Source: Roseiconus nitratireducens (lineage in GTDB: Bacteria; Planctomycetota; Planctomycetia; Pirellulales; Pirellulaceae). Taken from it: a stretch of 64,000 nucleotides of DNA. Position 1 is the stretch's first letter. Every line of letters begins with the position of its first letter. Shown here one piece after another: positions 46,511 through 54,730 of this stretch. The translations under genes were made by a program, and so were the position numbers. Under the pieces are notes generated by a model, which was given only the letters and a program-made list of their open reading frames with translations, had not been told where the DNA came from and ran no database searches. Location of the stretch: assembly GCF_008629675.1 (NCBI RefSeq), contig NZ_VWOX01000016.1, forward strand, positions 85,734 through 149,733. The letters run 5' to 3'.

Positions 46511-46642
46511 GCTGGACAGCGCCACTTTCAATCAAAACACCGTGATTTGCAGTGCCATAAGCGGCAAGGCGCTAGCCGCCGGTTGAGTCGAGAAAACCCT
46601 CGGCGAGCGCCACGCGGCTGACCCAACATAGCGCTGTCCAGC
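46511..46642 (+). mobile_element. MITE-like element, copy 3
   Basis: 132 bp, the best-preserved ends: GCTGGACAGCGC at the left and its exact reverse complement GCGCTGTCCAGC at the right. The inner block AATCAAAACACCGTGATTTG and the GGCGCTAGCCGC arm match copies 1 and 2; the other arm is decayed. Confidence 0.88.
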
Positions 46643-46647
46643 AACAC

Positions 46648-46730
46648 ATTGTCTGAAAACGAGTCGCTACGCTCACCAGAGCGTGGCTTTCCGCCGCGAT
46701 CACGGCCAGTTTTCAGACCATGGCCTAGCA
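46648..46730 (+). repeat. Companion repeat with hairpin
   Basis: ATTGTCTGAAAACGAG, then the hairpin TACGCTC-ACCA-GAGCGTG at 46668-46685, then GTTTTCAGACCATGGCC. The outer words are inverted copies. Similar structures lie beside the MITE-like copy at 26683 and, in shortened form, near 2430. Confidence 0.7.
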
Positions 46731-46764
46731 CCCACGGATCATCAGGTGGTTCGCTCGAAAGCCA

Positions 46765-47886
46765 CTACTGAACGTCAAAGCGGTGGACGGTCGTTTCTTC
46801 CAGCGTCTGTCCGGGTTTCAACAGGGTGCTGGGGAAGTCCGGCTTGTTCGGCGCGTCGGGGTAGTGTTGGGTCTCCAGGCAAAAAGCCTCGTGGGATCCA
46901 AACCCTCCCGTTTCCGGTCCGCCGCCAAGGTGATTGGCCGTGTACAGCTGAATGCCGGGCTGAGTCGTTTCGATGTCCAGGATTCGTCCGGAGTCTGGGT
47001 CGATGACGGTGGCGGCGGTTCGCAGGTCCCCCGGCTCGCCGCGGACGACGTAGCAATGGTCGTAGCCTTTGGTGGCCGGCAGTTCCTCCAAGCGTTTTCC
47101 CAGTGTGGTCGGAGTCCGGAAATCCAGCGGGGTGCCCTCGACATCGTTCAGCTTTCCGGTCGGAATCAGGTCGCCGTCGACGTCCAAATACTGGTCGGCA
47201 TGGATCGTCGCGACGTGGTCCATCGCCGTGCCCGAGCCGGCGCCGCCCAGGTTCCAATAGCTGTGATTGGTCAGGTTGATGTGGGTCGGCTGATCGGTGG
47301 TCGCGGTGTAGCGAATGGTCAGTTCGTCGGCGTCGTTCCAGCTGTAATCGGTGATCACGCTGACGGTGCCTGGGAACCCGTTGTCACCGTCGGGGCTGAC
47401 GTGCGAGAATCGGACACCCACCTTATCGGGGCCCTCGTACGGTTCGGCGGACCAGATCTGGTAGGAAAAATTCTGCTTGCCCCCGTGCAGTTGGTGTTTT
47501 CCGTGGTTGACCACCAAGGGATACTCAACACCATCGATCGTGAACTTGGCGTTTCCGATGCGGTTGCAGAAGCGACCGACGGTGCTGCCAAAATACGGGT
47601 GCCCGTCGACGTACGGTTGCAACGAGTCGAAACACAGATTGACGTTGGCAAGCTTTCCGTCACGGTCGGGAACTTCGACCTCCAGCAGCGTGGCGCCAAA
47701 ATTCATCACGCTGACGCGATGACCGTGCGAGTTGACGAGGGTGTATCGCGTGATCGGCTGGTCGGCGACGGTGCCGAACGGAGCGGTTTCGATCTTCATG
47801 GAGGATGGCTCTGGCGGGTTCGCGAGACAGATTGGTGTGACGCAATACAGTGCGACAAACGAGATCAGAAGACAGCGCACGATCAT
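46765..47886 (-). CDS. galM: Exported aldose 1-epimerase
   Basis: 373 residues. Interconverts alpha and beta anomers of sugars. Family residues: VNHGKHQLHGGKQNFSYQIW near 130 (catalytic His), LTNHSYWNLGGAGSG near 228 (second His), KGYDHCYVVRG, and FCLETQHYPDAPNKPDFPS near 330 (catalytic Glu). The first 22 residues (LLISFVALYCVTPICLA) form a signal peptide, so the enzyme is predicted to be exported. The start codon shares the CATG at 47884-47887 with a candidate start of the divergent dus gene. Confidence 0.93.
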   Translation of the reverse strand: MIVRCLLISFVALYCVTPICLANPPEPSSMKIETAPFGTVADQPITRYTLVNSHGHRVSVMNFGATLLEVEVPDRDGKLANVNLCFDSLQPYVDGHPYFGSTVGRFCNRIGNAKFTIDGVEYPLVVNHGKHQLHGGKQNFSYQIWSAEPYEGPDKVGVRFSHVSPDGDNGFPGTVSVITDYSWNDADELTIRYTATTDQPTHINLTNHSYWNLGGAGSGTAMDHVATIHADQYLDVDGDLIPTGKLNDVEGTPLDFRTPTTLGKRLEELPATKGYDHCYVVRGEPGDLRTAATVIDPDSGRILDIETTQPGIQLYTANHLGGGPETGGFGSHEAFCLETQHYPDAPNKPDFPSTLLKPGQTLEETTVHRFDVQ

Positions 47887-47917
47887 GACAAGTCGGTTTG
47901 TGGATCGGGAGGGGGGA

Positions 47918-49054
47918 TTGAAAACGCGAGGAAATCAATTGCCGTTTGATACAGCACCGGCCGACGTGGCCGATTCGCAGAACCCAGGAGCTGAGACGCT
48001 TGCCGGGGAGCAGCTTTCGATCGGGAATGTGCCGATCGGGTTTCCGGTGGTCCAGGCGGCGCTGAGCGGTTACAGCGACCTGCCGATGCGGGTGATCGCA
48101 CGGCGGCATGGTGCCAGTTATACCGTTTGCGAAGTGATGTTGGATCAATTTTTGCTCGCTCTGAACGAACGGAAAAAAACCAAACACTTTCTGGACATTC
48201 ACCCCGACGAACATCCGGTGGGCGGCCAACTGATGGGGGCCGAACCGGAACAGTTCTCGCTCGGAGCATTGAAGCTGGTGGAGGCCGGATTTGACGTCAT
48301 CGACGTGAACTTCGGGTGCCCGGTCAAGAAGGTGCTCGGCCGTTGCCGCGGCGGATTTCATCTGTCGCAACCCGACGTGGCAATCGAGATCCTGCGGCGG
48401 ACGCGCGACGTCGTTCCGGACCATTTGCCGGTGACCGTCAAGATGCGCCGCGGGATCGATGATTCCGAGCAATCTCGCGATGCCTTCTTTCAAATCCTGG
48501 ACGGGGCGATCGACGCGGGGCTGGCCGCCGCGACCGTCCACGGACGCACCGTGCAGCAGCGGTACGTTGGCCCCAGTCGCTGGCAGTTCCTGGCGGAGGT
48601 CAAGCGGCATGTCGGCGACGCGCTGCGCATTCTTGGCAGCGGAGATCTTTTTTCGGCCGAAGACTGCTTCGCGATGATGCGTCAAACGGGAGTCGACGGG
48701 GTCACCGTCGCCCGCGGGGCGATCGGGAATCCTTGGATCTTCTCTCAAGCACGCGCCCTGGCCGCCGGTCAGCCCTTGCCGGCGCCGCCCGGACTTTTCG
48801 AGCAGGCGGACGTGATGCGCGAGCACTTTTCTTTGTGCGAAGCGACCTACACCGCGCAGCGAGCGCCGCTGCTGATGCGGAAATTCGCGATCAAGTACAG
48901 CCAGTCGCACCCGGAACACGAGACGGCACGGTTGGGATTTGCGAGAATGCGTTCTCGAGAGGATTTTGAACGCGTGCTGCAGGAACACTACAGCGTGGAC
49001 CGTCCCGGTCGAATGATTCCCCGTGATTGTCACGGCAGCCAGGAAGAAGGATGA
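47918..49054 (+). CDS. dus: tRNA-dihydrouridine synthase
   Basis: 378 residues. Flavin-dependent reduction of uridine in the tRNA D-loop. Motifs: VVQAALSGYSDLPMRVIAR near 40, VIDVNFGCPVKKVLGRCRGG near 125 with the catalytic Cys, VTVKMRRGIDD, AATVHGRTVQQRYVGPSRW near 210 and ILGSGDLFSAEDCFAMM. The frame is open well upstream. ATG at 47885 would overlap the galM start codon, while TTG at 47918 is preceded by GGGAGG at 47907-47912, five bases away, and is preferred. Confidence 0.9.
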   Translation: MKTRGNQLPFDTAPADVADSQNPGAETLAGEQLSIGNVPIGFPVVQAALSGYSDLPMRVIARRHGASYTVCEVMLDQFLLALNERKKTKHFLDIHPDEHPVGGQLMGAEPEQFSLGALKLVEAGFDVIDVNFGCPVKKVLGRCRGGFHLSQPDVAIEILRRTRDVVPDHLPVTVKMRRGIDDSEQSRDAFFQILDGAIDAGLAAATVHGRTVQQRYVGPSRWQFLAEVKRHVGDALRILGSGDLFSAEDCFAMMRQTGVDGVTVARGAIGNPWIFSQARALAAGQPLPAPPGLFEQADVMREHFSLCEATYTAQRAPLLMRKFAIKYSQSHPEHETARLGFARMRSREDFERVLQEHYSVDRPGRMIPRDCHGSQEEG

Positions 49055-49059
49055 TTCAC

Positions 49060-49310
49060 TTCACCCTCCCGGTCGCGGAGGAGCTTGCGACGACGCGGGG
49101 AGGGCATATTGCATGCGACTGGTTTTGATTGGTCGTGGAAGACACCCTCCCCGGAGCCTCGTTCCTCGCCTCCGATCCTCCCGCTCGCGGAAGGGTGAAT
49201 CCGGTGCTCGAGTGTTTGCACTTGTGTATCCGCCCATCTCCTCCCTGCGGGTGAAGAACGTCAGGCACGTTCCTCCTTGATTCCTCATCACACAGACTGC
49301 GTTTGACCCG
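49060..49310 (+). repeat. CCCTCC/GGAGGG repeat and unassigned spacer
   Basis: CACCCTCCCGGTCGCGGAGG followed by AGCTTGCGACGACGCGGGG and GAGGG, the forward-orientation counterpart of the copy at 20097-20155. A second, more diverged CCTCCCGCTCGCGGAAGGG lies near 49176. Nothing coding is seen in the gap to 49310. Confidence 0.6.
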
Positions 49311-50585
49311 ATGACCACGTATTTCGAAACCGGAAGCGAAACCACCTCCCTGACTGCGGAGGATCTCAAGGGAGCCCTGGAAACGACGTTCCAAAAGCTG
49401 GGAACACCGGAAAAGGCACTGCTGTTGCCGCCGGATCACACTCGGATTTTTAGCCGTGCCGGCGAAATCACGTCCCTGTGTTATCAACTGCTTGGCGATC
49501 GCGTCACCGACATCATGCCGGCGCTGGGGACGCACAGCCCGATGAAGCCGGAGCAACTGGCCCACATGTTTCCCGGTGTGCCGTTGGACTTGTTTCGTCC
49601 GCACCGCTGGCGGGACGACGTGGTGACGCTGGGGACGGTGTCACGTGAGTACGTCGCGGAGGTCACCGGTGGGGTCTACGATCGACCGTGGCAGGCGCAG
49701 GTCAACCGCATGCTGCGCGACGGCGGCCACGATTTGATTTTCTCGATCGGCCAAGTGGTGCCGCACGAGGTGATCGGGATGGCCAACTACAACAAGAACG
49801 TGTTCGTGGGCACGGGCGGTTCGGAAGGCATCAACGAGAGCCACTACTTGAGTGCCGTGTACGGGATCGAGCAAACTTTGGGGCGCGCGGATACGCCGTT
49901 GCGTCAGATCCTCAATCACGCCCAAGACAGCTTTTGTGACGGGATGCCCATCGTCTACGCGTTGACCGTCATCCAGCAGATGCCCGACGGAGCTCTCCAC
50001 ACGCGTGGGCTGTACATCGGCGATGACCACGAAACGTTTTACAAGGCGGCCGATCTGGCGCGGCGCGTGAACATCACCCAACTGGAAAAGCCCCCGCAAC
50101 ACGTCGTGGCGTACTTGGATCCGTCCGAGTTCAAGAGCACGTGGTTGGGCAACAAAGCGATCTATCGCACGCGTCTGGCGATCGCCGACGGCGGCAGGCT
50201 GACGATCCTCGCCCCGGCGGTGGAAGAGTTTGGGGAGGATGCTGAGATCGATCGCCTGATTCGAAAGTATGGCTACCGGACCAAACGCGAGATCGTTCAG
50301 TTGGTTGCCGAGAATGAAGACCTGTCTGCCAATTATTCCGCGGCGGCGCACCTGGTCCATGGTTCTCATGAAAATCGGTTTGAGGTGGTCTACGCGGCTG
50401 GCAAATTGTCGGCCGAGGAGATCACCTCGGTGGGCTATTCGTATGGCGATTTGGACGCGTTGATGAAACGGTATCCGATCGAAACGTTGCATGACGGCTG
50501 GCACACCGACGCGGACGGATCGGAGTTCTATTTCATCCGGAATCCCGCGTTGGGCCTTTGGCAAGCGGATCTCGGCAACCAATAG
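49311..50585 (+). CDS. LarA-family nickel-pincer racemase/epimerase
   Basis: 424 residues, DUF2088/LarA family. Motifs: LLPPDHTRIFSRAGEITSL near 38, IMPALGTHSPMKPEQLAHM near 67 with the substrate-handling His, VVPHEVIGMANYNKNVFVGT near 150, GTGGSEGINESHYLSA, and ILAPAVEEFGEDAEIDRLI near 300. LarA racemises D/L-lactate with a nickel-pincer nucleotide; other members act on other alpha-hydroxy acids. The substrate here is not fixed, though lutBC lies 3 kb upstream. Maturation proteins LarB, LarC and LarE are not in the window. Confidence 0.88.
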   Translation: MTTYFETGSETTSLTAEDLKGALETTFQKLGTPEKALLLPPDHTRIFSRAGEITSLCYQLLGDRVTDIMPALGTHSPMKPEQLAHMFPGVPLDLFRPHRWRDDVVTLGTVSREYVAEVTGGVYDRPWQAQVNRMLRDGGHDLIFSIGQVVPHEVIGMANYNKNVFVGTGGSEGINESHYLSAVYGIEQTLGRADTPLRQILNHAQDSFCDGMPIVYALTVIQQMPDGALHTRGLYIGDDHETFYKAADLARRVNITQLEKPPQHVVAYLDPSEFKSTWLGNKAIYRTRLAIADGGRLTILAPAVEEFGEDAEIDRLIRKYGYRTKREIVQLVAENEDLSANYSAAAHLVHGSHENRFEVVYAAGKLSAEEITSVGYSYGDLDALMKRYPIETLHDGWHTDADGSEFYFIRNPALGLWQADLGNQ

Positions 50586-50605
50586 CCAGCGATTGCCACC
50601 CACCT

Positions 50606-51002
50606 GGTTCCAAGGCTCCCGCCTTGGAACCCACTGCAACGCAGGCTCCGCCTGCCGTCCCTGCCATGAACGTAGATTTTGTGGTGAGAGGCGCGGCAGA
50701 GCCGCGGAGACATTGCGTTCCCGGGCGGGAGCCCGGGAACGAGGATGTCGGACCTTGCAGCGTCTCCCCTGGTACCAAGGCTCCCGCCTTGGAACCGGCT
50801 GCAATGCAGGCTCCGCCTGCCGTCCCTGCCATGAGCGTAGATTTTGTGGTGAGAGGCGCGGCAGAGCCGCGAAGACATTGCGTTCCCGGGCGGGAGCCCG
50901 GGAACGAGGCGGGTGGACCTTGCAGCGCCTCCCCTGGTACCAAGGCTCCCGCCTTGGAACCGGCTGCAACGCAGGCTCCGCCTGCCGGCCCTGCCACGAG
51001 CG
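50606..51002 (+). repeat. Palindrome-rich tandem array C, about 2.4 units
   Basis: Unit marks (GGTTCC or GGTACC) at 50606, 50771 and 50936, period 165 both times. Units contain CCAAGGC-TCCC-GCCTTGG, GCAGGC-TCC-GCCTGC, a GCGGC-AGA-GCCGC stem and CGTTCCCGGGC-GGGA-GCCCGGGAACG. The same modules occur in arrays A and B with other spacers. Confidence 0.92.
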
Positions 51003-51207
51003 CCGATCTCGCTGGTCAAAGCCTCCATCCTGCCCCGAAGCTTCACAATCTGTCTTGGTCCAGCCGGCGACGTCTGCTATTTTCGCCCGACACGGCACAC
51101 GGCTGAGTCAACGGCGGTGTTTTGCCTGTTGAATTGATCATTAATTGGACCAGACCGTCTCTGCGTTGACGGGGTCGGGTTTCGTCTCGCTGGAAAGGAG
51201 TCCGGAA

Positions 51208-51729
51208 GTGGAACAGGCCAAAGAATCCCCCGCGTGCGTGCACATTCGCTGGATGATTCGCCGCGACATGCCCTCGGTGCTCGGAATTGAGCAGAATTGC
51301 TTCGAATTCGCTTGGACCGAAGAGGACTTTATCCGGTGTTTGCGGCAGCGGAATTGCATCGGAATGGTCGCCGAGAAAGACGACGAGATTGTCGGCTTCA
51401 TGATCTACGAATTGCACAAGAACCGGTTGCACATTCTGAATTTCGCCGTGCACGGTGATCACCGTCGCAGCGGCGTCGGCCAGGCGATGTGCAGCAAGCT
51501 GTTCGGCAAGCTGTCGCACGAGCGTCGCAACCGAATCATGCTGGAAGTTCGCGAAACGAATCTGGAAGCCCAGCTGTTCTTCAAGTCGCTCGGATTCCGT
51601 GCGATCAGCGTGTTGCGAGATTTCTACGACGACACGGTGGAAGACGCGTATCTGATGCAGTTTCGCTATCAACCCAGCATCGCTGAAATCTCGCAGCCGA
51701 ATAATCGCATCACGCGGATGGCGGGCTGA
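51208..51729 (+). CDS. rimI: GNAT N-acetyltransferase, RimI-like
   Basis: 173 residues. Start GTG at 51208 is supported by AAAGGAG at 51194-51200, seven bases upstream; an ATG at 51145 has no such site. GNAT fold: HIRWMIRRDMPSVLGIEQNC, DFIRCLRQRNCIGMVAEKDD, the acetyl-CoA motif VHGDHRRSGVGQAMCSKLFG near 92-112, and EVRETNLEAQLFFKSLGFRA near 128. That pattern is typical for RimI, which acetylates the N-terminus of ribosomal protein S18. Other GNAT substrates cannot be excluded. Confidence 0.85.
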   Translation: MEQAKESPACVHIRWMIRRDMPSVLGIEQNCFEFAWTEEDFIRCLRQRNCIGMVAEKDDEIVGFMIYELHKNRLHILNFAVHGDHRRSGVGQAMCSKLFGKLSHERRNRIMLEVRETNLEAQLFFKSLGFRAISVLRDFYDDTVEDAYLMQFRYQPSIAEISQPNNRITRMAG

Positions 51730-51835
51730 ATCGGATGGCGGGGGAGCCCGGAAGCGCTTGATCTCGGGCCGGGCCTCACCCGCAAGACGCGATTCGACGC
51801 TACGCAGTCGCCCCAAGAATGCTTAGAATTCGCAC

Positions 51836-52939
51836 ATGGAATTCTTGGCAAACTTCACTGCGATTGATTTCGAAACCGCGAACCATCGGCGTGACAGTGC
51901 CTGCCAGCTGGCGGCGGTCGTGGTTCGTGACGGCAAAATCGCCGACAAACGGATGTGGATGATTCGTCCCGATCCGTTTTTCTTTTCTCCCGGCAACATC
52001 CGGATTCACGGGATCAAGCCCGCGGATGTTCAGCGCGAAGCGACCTTTGGCGACCTTTGGTCGGAGATCGCCGATTTTGTCGCCGGCGACTGTCTGATCG
52101 CTCACAACGCGCCGTTCGACGTCGGTGTGCTGATGGGTTGCCTGCAGCGGCACGAGTGCGAGATCCCCGAGTTGCATTTTTCCTGCACGCGGCTGATCGC
52201 GCGGGAGACCTGGCCCGACCGACGTCGTTTCGGTCTGAAACCGCTGGCGCAATGGCTGGGAGTGGATTTCAGGCATCACGATGCGCTGGAGGATTCGATC
52301 GCCTGCGCGAAAGTTTTGCTGGCCGCCGGCATTGCCCGTTCGGCCGAATCGATCGAAGACTTGGAGGAAAAGCTGCGCATCGTCCGCGGGAAAGCCGGTC
52401 CGTGGGGAGTCAGCCAGGCGGGACGGCGATCCAAACGCCGTGCCAAGCGACCGGCCGAGAAAACACGTCCGGGCGTTCCCCGCCGAACGCTTCGTCGCGG
52501 TGGCGGACTGCCGCTTCCCCTGCCGATCAACCCGTTCGATGAACAGGCCATGATCCGAGAGGGTGCCGGGGTGTATCGGGCGGCAGCGGGACCGACGGAG
52601 TCCGGCGGCCAGGGCCCTGGCACGAGCTCGTTTGAACAGGGCCAATGGCAACGGCTGGTCGTGCGTGCCGAATTCATCCAGCCGCTCCGCGGAAAATGCA
52701 TCGTGTTCCAGGGCCGATTCAATTCGATGACGTCCGAACAGCTGATCGAGTTGACGCGGCGTGGCGGCGGGCAGTTCCAGCAGCGGATAGATGATCGCAC
52801 CAATTGTCTGGTGATCGGATGCGAAATGACCGCTTCCACCGAAGCCGTAACGCGGTCGGCCGAGATGCAAATCTTGAGCGAGGCGGATTTCTTGCGGCTG
52901 GTCGGTTATCGGGATCCGGTCGCCCCCAGCCATCCCTGA
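51836..52939 (+). CDS. DEDDh 3'-5' exonuclease fused to BRCT-like domain
   Basis: 367 residues. An epsilon/DnaQ-like exonuclease spans 1-165: FTAIDFETAN with Asp11 and Glu13, AHNAPFDVGVL with Asp95, and HHDALEDSIAC with His148 and Asp153, so all catalytic residues are present. A basic, Pro-rich linker (about 180-225) follows, and the C-terminus (from about 285) is BRCT-like: PLRGKCIVFQGRFNSMTSEQ, GGGQFQQRIDDRTNCLVIGC. A role in DNA repair or proofreading is likely. It stands 28 bp before the PfkB kinase gene on the same strand. Confidence 0.87.
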   Translation: MEFLANFTAIDFETANHRRDSACQLAAVVVRDGKIADKRMWMIRPDPFFFSPGNIRIHGIKPADVQREATFGDLWSEIADFVAGDCLIAHNAPFDVGVLMGCLQRHECEIPELHFSCTRLIARETWPDRRRFGLKPLAQWLGVDFRHHDALEDSIACAKVLLAAGIARSAESIEDLEEKLRIVRGKAGPWGVSQAGRRSKRRAKRPAEKTRPGVPRRTLRRGGGLPLPLPINPFDEQAMIREGAGVYRAAAGPTESGGQGPGTSSFEQGQWQRLVVRAEFIQPLRGKCIVFQGRFNSMTSEQLIELTRRGGGQFQQRIDDRTNCLVIGCEMTASTEAVTRSAEMQILSEADFLRLVGYRDPVAPSHP

Positions 52940-52966
52940 TGAAAATGTCCGGACGTAGCCATTCCC

Positions 52967-53917
52967 ATGCAGCAGCCGTGTGACGTCGTCGGGATCGGAG
53001 TGACGGTCTGGGACAGTTTGTTCCTGATCGACCGTCGTCCCGAGTGCGGCGAGGTCGTTCGTGCTTCGGAACGCATGGAATCATTTGGCGGCGGTGTGGC
53101 GGTGGCTGTTGCCACGGCCGCTCGACTAGGCACCACGGCTGCGATGATTGATTCACTCGGTACCGATACCGCCGGGGACCACATCCTGGGCCAGCTGCAT
53201 CGAGAGGGCGTCGAGACGCAAGACGTCCAACGAATTCCGGGGGCCAGCAGTTCGGTGGCGTCGATCTGGTCCGAACGTGCCACCGGCGAACGGACCATTG
53301 TGTTTTCTCCCGGTACTGCCGCGGACCGACTCGAGTGGAACGAATCAATCCAACAGCGGGTGCGCCATGCCAAAGTCTTGCATCTAAACGGGCGGCATCT
53401 GCCGGCCTGCATCCAGGCGGCGGCGACGGCACGTTCCTGTTCGGTGCCGGTTTCGTTCGACGGCGGGGCTTATCGGCATCGACCGGAAATCCTGCCGCTG
53501 TTGGCCGCATCCGACTGGGTGATCGTCGCCCGCCAGTTCGCGCAGCAGCACTTTCGTTATCGACGCAACCTTTCGGCCGAGAATCTTTCGGCGGCCGATT
53601 TGGCCAGTTTCTTGCTTGCGGATCTGAACTGCGAAATTGTCGGTGTCACCAGCGGGCCCGAAGGCAGTGCCCTGATTCGAAAAGGTGGCCACCCGATCCA
53701 CCAGCCCGCCATTGGGGTCGAGCGGGCCGTCGATACGACGGGCTGCGGGGATACTTACCACGGAGCCTTCTTGCATGGCTACCTGCGGACCGGTGACTTG
53801 TCACCGGCGGCGCGCACGGCCGCAGAAGTTTCCGGCGCCAACGCTCAGCATTTGGGGGCGCTGGCATTCCAGCTTGGACAGAACGCTGCGAACCCCGAGT
53901 CGTCCTCCGGAGGCTAA
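52967..53917 (+). CDS. PfkB-family carbohydrate kinase
   Basis: 316 residues. Ribokinase-like fold: DVVGIGVTVWDSLFLIDRRP near 5, FGGGVAVAVATAARLGTTAA near 35 (substrate lid and glycine pair), SIWSERATGERTIVFSPGTA, VSFDGGAYRHRPEILPLLAA, and the PfkB signature DTTGCGDTYHGAFLHGYLR near 260 with the catalytic Asp. Substrate (ribose, fructose, other sugar or nucleoside) cannot be chosen. ATP-dependent and cytoplasmic. Confidence 0.92.
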   Translation: MQQPCDVVGIGVTVWDSLFLIDRRPECGEVVRASERMESFGGGVAVAVATAARLGTTAAMIDSLGTDTAGDHILGQLHREGVETQDVQRIPGASSSVASIWSERATGERTIVFSPGTAADRLEWNESIQQRVRHAKVLHLNGRHLPACIQAAATARSCSVPVSFDGGAYRHRPEILPLLAASDWVIVARQFAQQHFRYRRNLSAENLSAADLASFLLADLNCEIVGVTSGPEGSALIRKGGHPIHQPAIGVERAVDTTGCGDTYHGAFLHGYLRTGDLSPAARTAAEVSGANAQHLGALAFQLGQNAANPESSSGG

Positions 53918-54052
53918 CCGGACAGCGTCCTTTGGTTGAGCCGCGCGGCGCTAGCTAGCCGCGGGTTTTCTCGCATCCACCGGCGGCAAGCGCCTTGCCG
54001 CTCATCGCACTTCAAATCACGGTGTTTCTGACTGAAAGTGGCGCTGCCGAGC
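53917..54052 (-). mobile_element. MITE-like element, copy 4 (inverted)
   Basis: The same element as at 19937, 26683 and 46511 in reverse orientation: GGACAGCG at the left, TTCAAATCACGGTGTTTC inside and GTGGCGCTGCC at the right, with CGGCGCTAGCTAGCCGCGGG in the inner stem. It overlaps the last codons of the kinase gene by one or two bases. Confidence 0.82.
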
Positions 54053-54116
54053 GAAGCCGCTGAACACAGATGCTGAACACAGATGCGGAGCGATCGCCGA
54101 GATCGGCGAATCCGCT

Positions 54117-54443
54117 TCACCAGCCCATCACCATGTTGGATTCGATCATTTTCCGGGCCTGATCGAGGTCGCTTCCTGTTTCCATCCGGTACAGGCGAAT
54201 GGCGTTGACCTTGTCTCCGGCGGACCGGTTCAGGCATTCGCGTGCGACGGCGCAGGGGTCCATCTTCGTGTTGGTCAGCCCCAGGGCGCCTTTGCTGATC
54301 ACCCAGGTGTCCCGGGGGCGTTTTGTCAGGCGAACGACGTCGTCGTGCGGGTAGGCATCGTGGACGACTTCCCGCGCGGCCTGTTCGTCATCTGCCCAGG
54401 TGATGATGATGTGGGAATCGGTTTCGATTTCGAACAGAGGCAT
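54117..54443 (-). CDS. Small protein with L7/L12-CTD-like C-terminus
   Basis: 108 residues. The first 65 residues are an unassigned alpha/beta region (EIETDSHIIITWADDEQAAR). From about residue 72 the sequence DKVNAIRLYRMETGSDLDQA then RKMIES follows the pattern of the ribosomal protein L7/L12 C-terminal domain, with Lys, Ile, Arg, Thr-Gly and Ala-Arg/Lys at the usual places. Such stand-alone L7/L12-CTD-like proteins occur in bacteria without a known role. No signal peptide. Confidence 0.75.
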   Translation of the reverse strand: MPLFEIETDSHIIITWADDEQAAREVVHDAYPHDDVVRLTKRPRDTWVISKGALGLTNTKMDPCAVARECLNRSAGDKVNAIRLYRMETGSDLDQARKMIESNMVMGW

Positions 54444-54556
54444 GTCACGGGTCCCCCGAAATGCGTTCAGGAGCTTTTGGGCGGTGGTTTCTAAAGTGCC
54501 GACCGTAGCGGTCGGATGCGATCGAGCGTGTGGGATGTTCTACGCAGTGGTAACAG

Positions 54557-54730
54557 TTATCGGTTCAGATTGCCGCCCTTCAAGCACAAAAAACCGAATG
54601 CGACGCAGCAACCCGCCACAATTCCCCAGTGCATTTCATTGAACCGGTTCGTGTATTGGATCAGCTCGTTGATGACATCACTGATCAAGCCGCCAATCAG
54701 GCCGATCGTGGAAGGGAGTGGAATATTCAT
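54557..54730 (-). CDS. 57-aa small membrane protein
   Basis: ATG at 54728-54730, stop TAA at 54557-54559. The sequence begins MNIPLPSTIGLIGGLISDVI, giving an amphipathic or hydrophobic helix (8-24), then a polar loop (QYTNRFNEMHW) and a second hydrophobic helix (IVAGCCVAFGFLCL, about 37-50), ending Lys-Gly-Gly-Asn-Leu-Asn-Arg. The hydrophobic pattern is too regular for a chance frame, but no strong ribosome binding site precedes it. The L7/L12-like gene lies 113 bp downstream on the same strand. Confidence 0.5.
   Translation of the reverse strand: MNIPLPSTIGLIGGLISDVINELIQYTNRFNEMHWGIVAGCCVAFGFLCLKGGNLNR

Noticed and set aside
36081..51002. CRISPR arrays
   Set aside because: Arrays A, B and C repeat units of 129-165 bp with no unique spacers of similar size, and no cas genes are in the window.
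49641..51106. Long frames over and antisense to array C and the LarA-like gene
   Set aside because: Their sequence is repeat-derived or the complement of a clear LarA-family protein.
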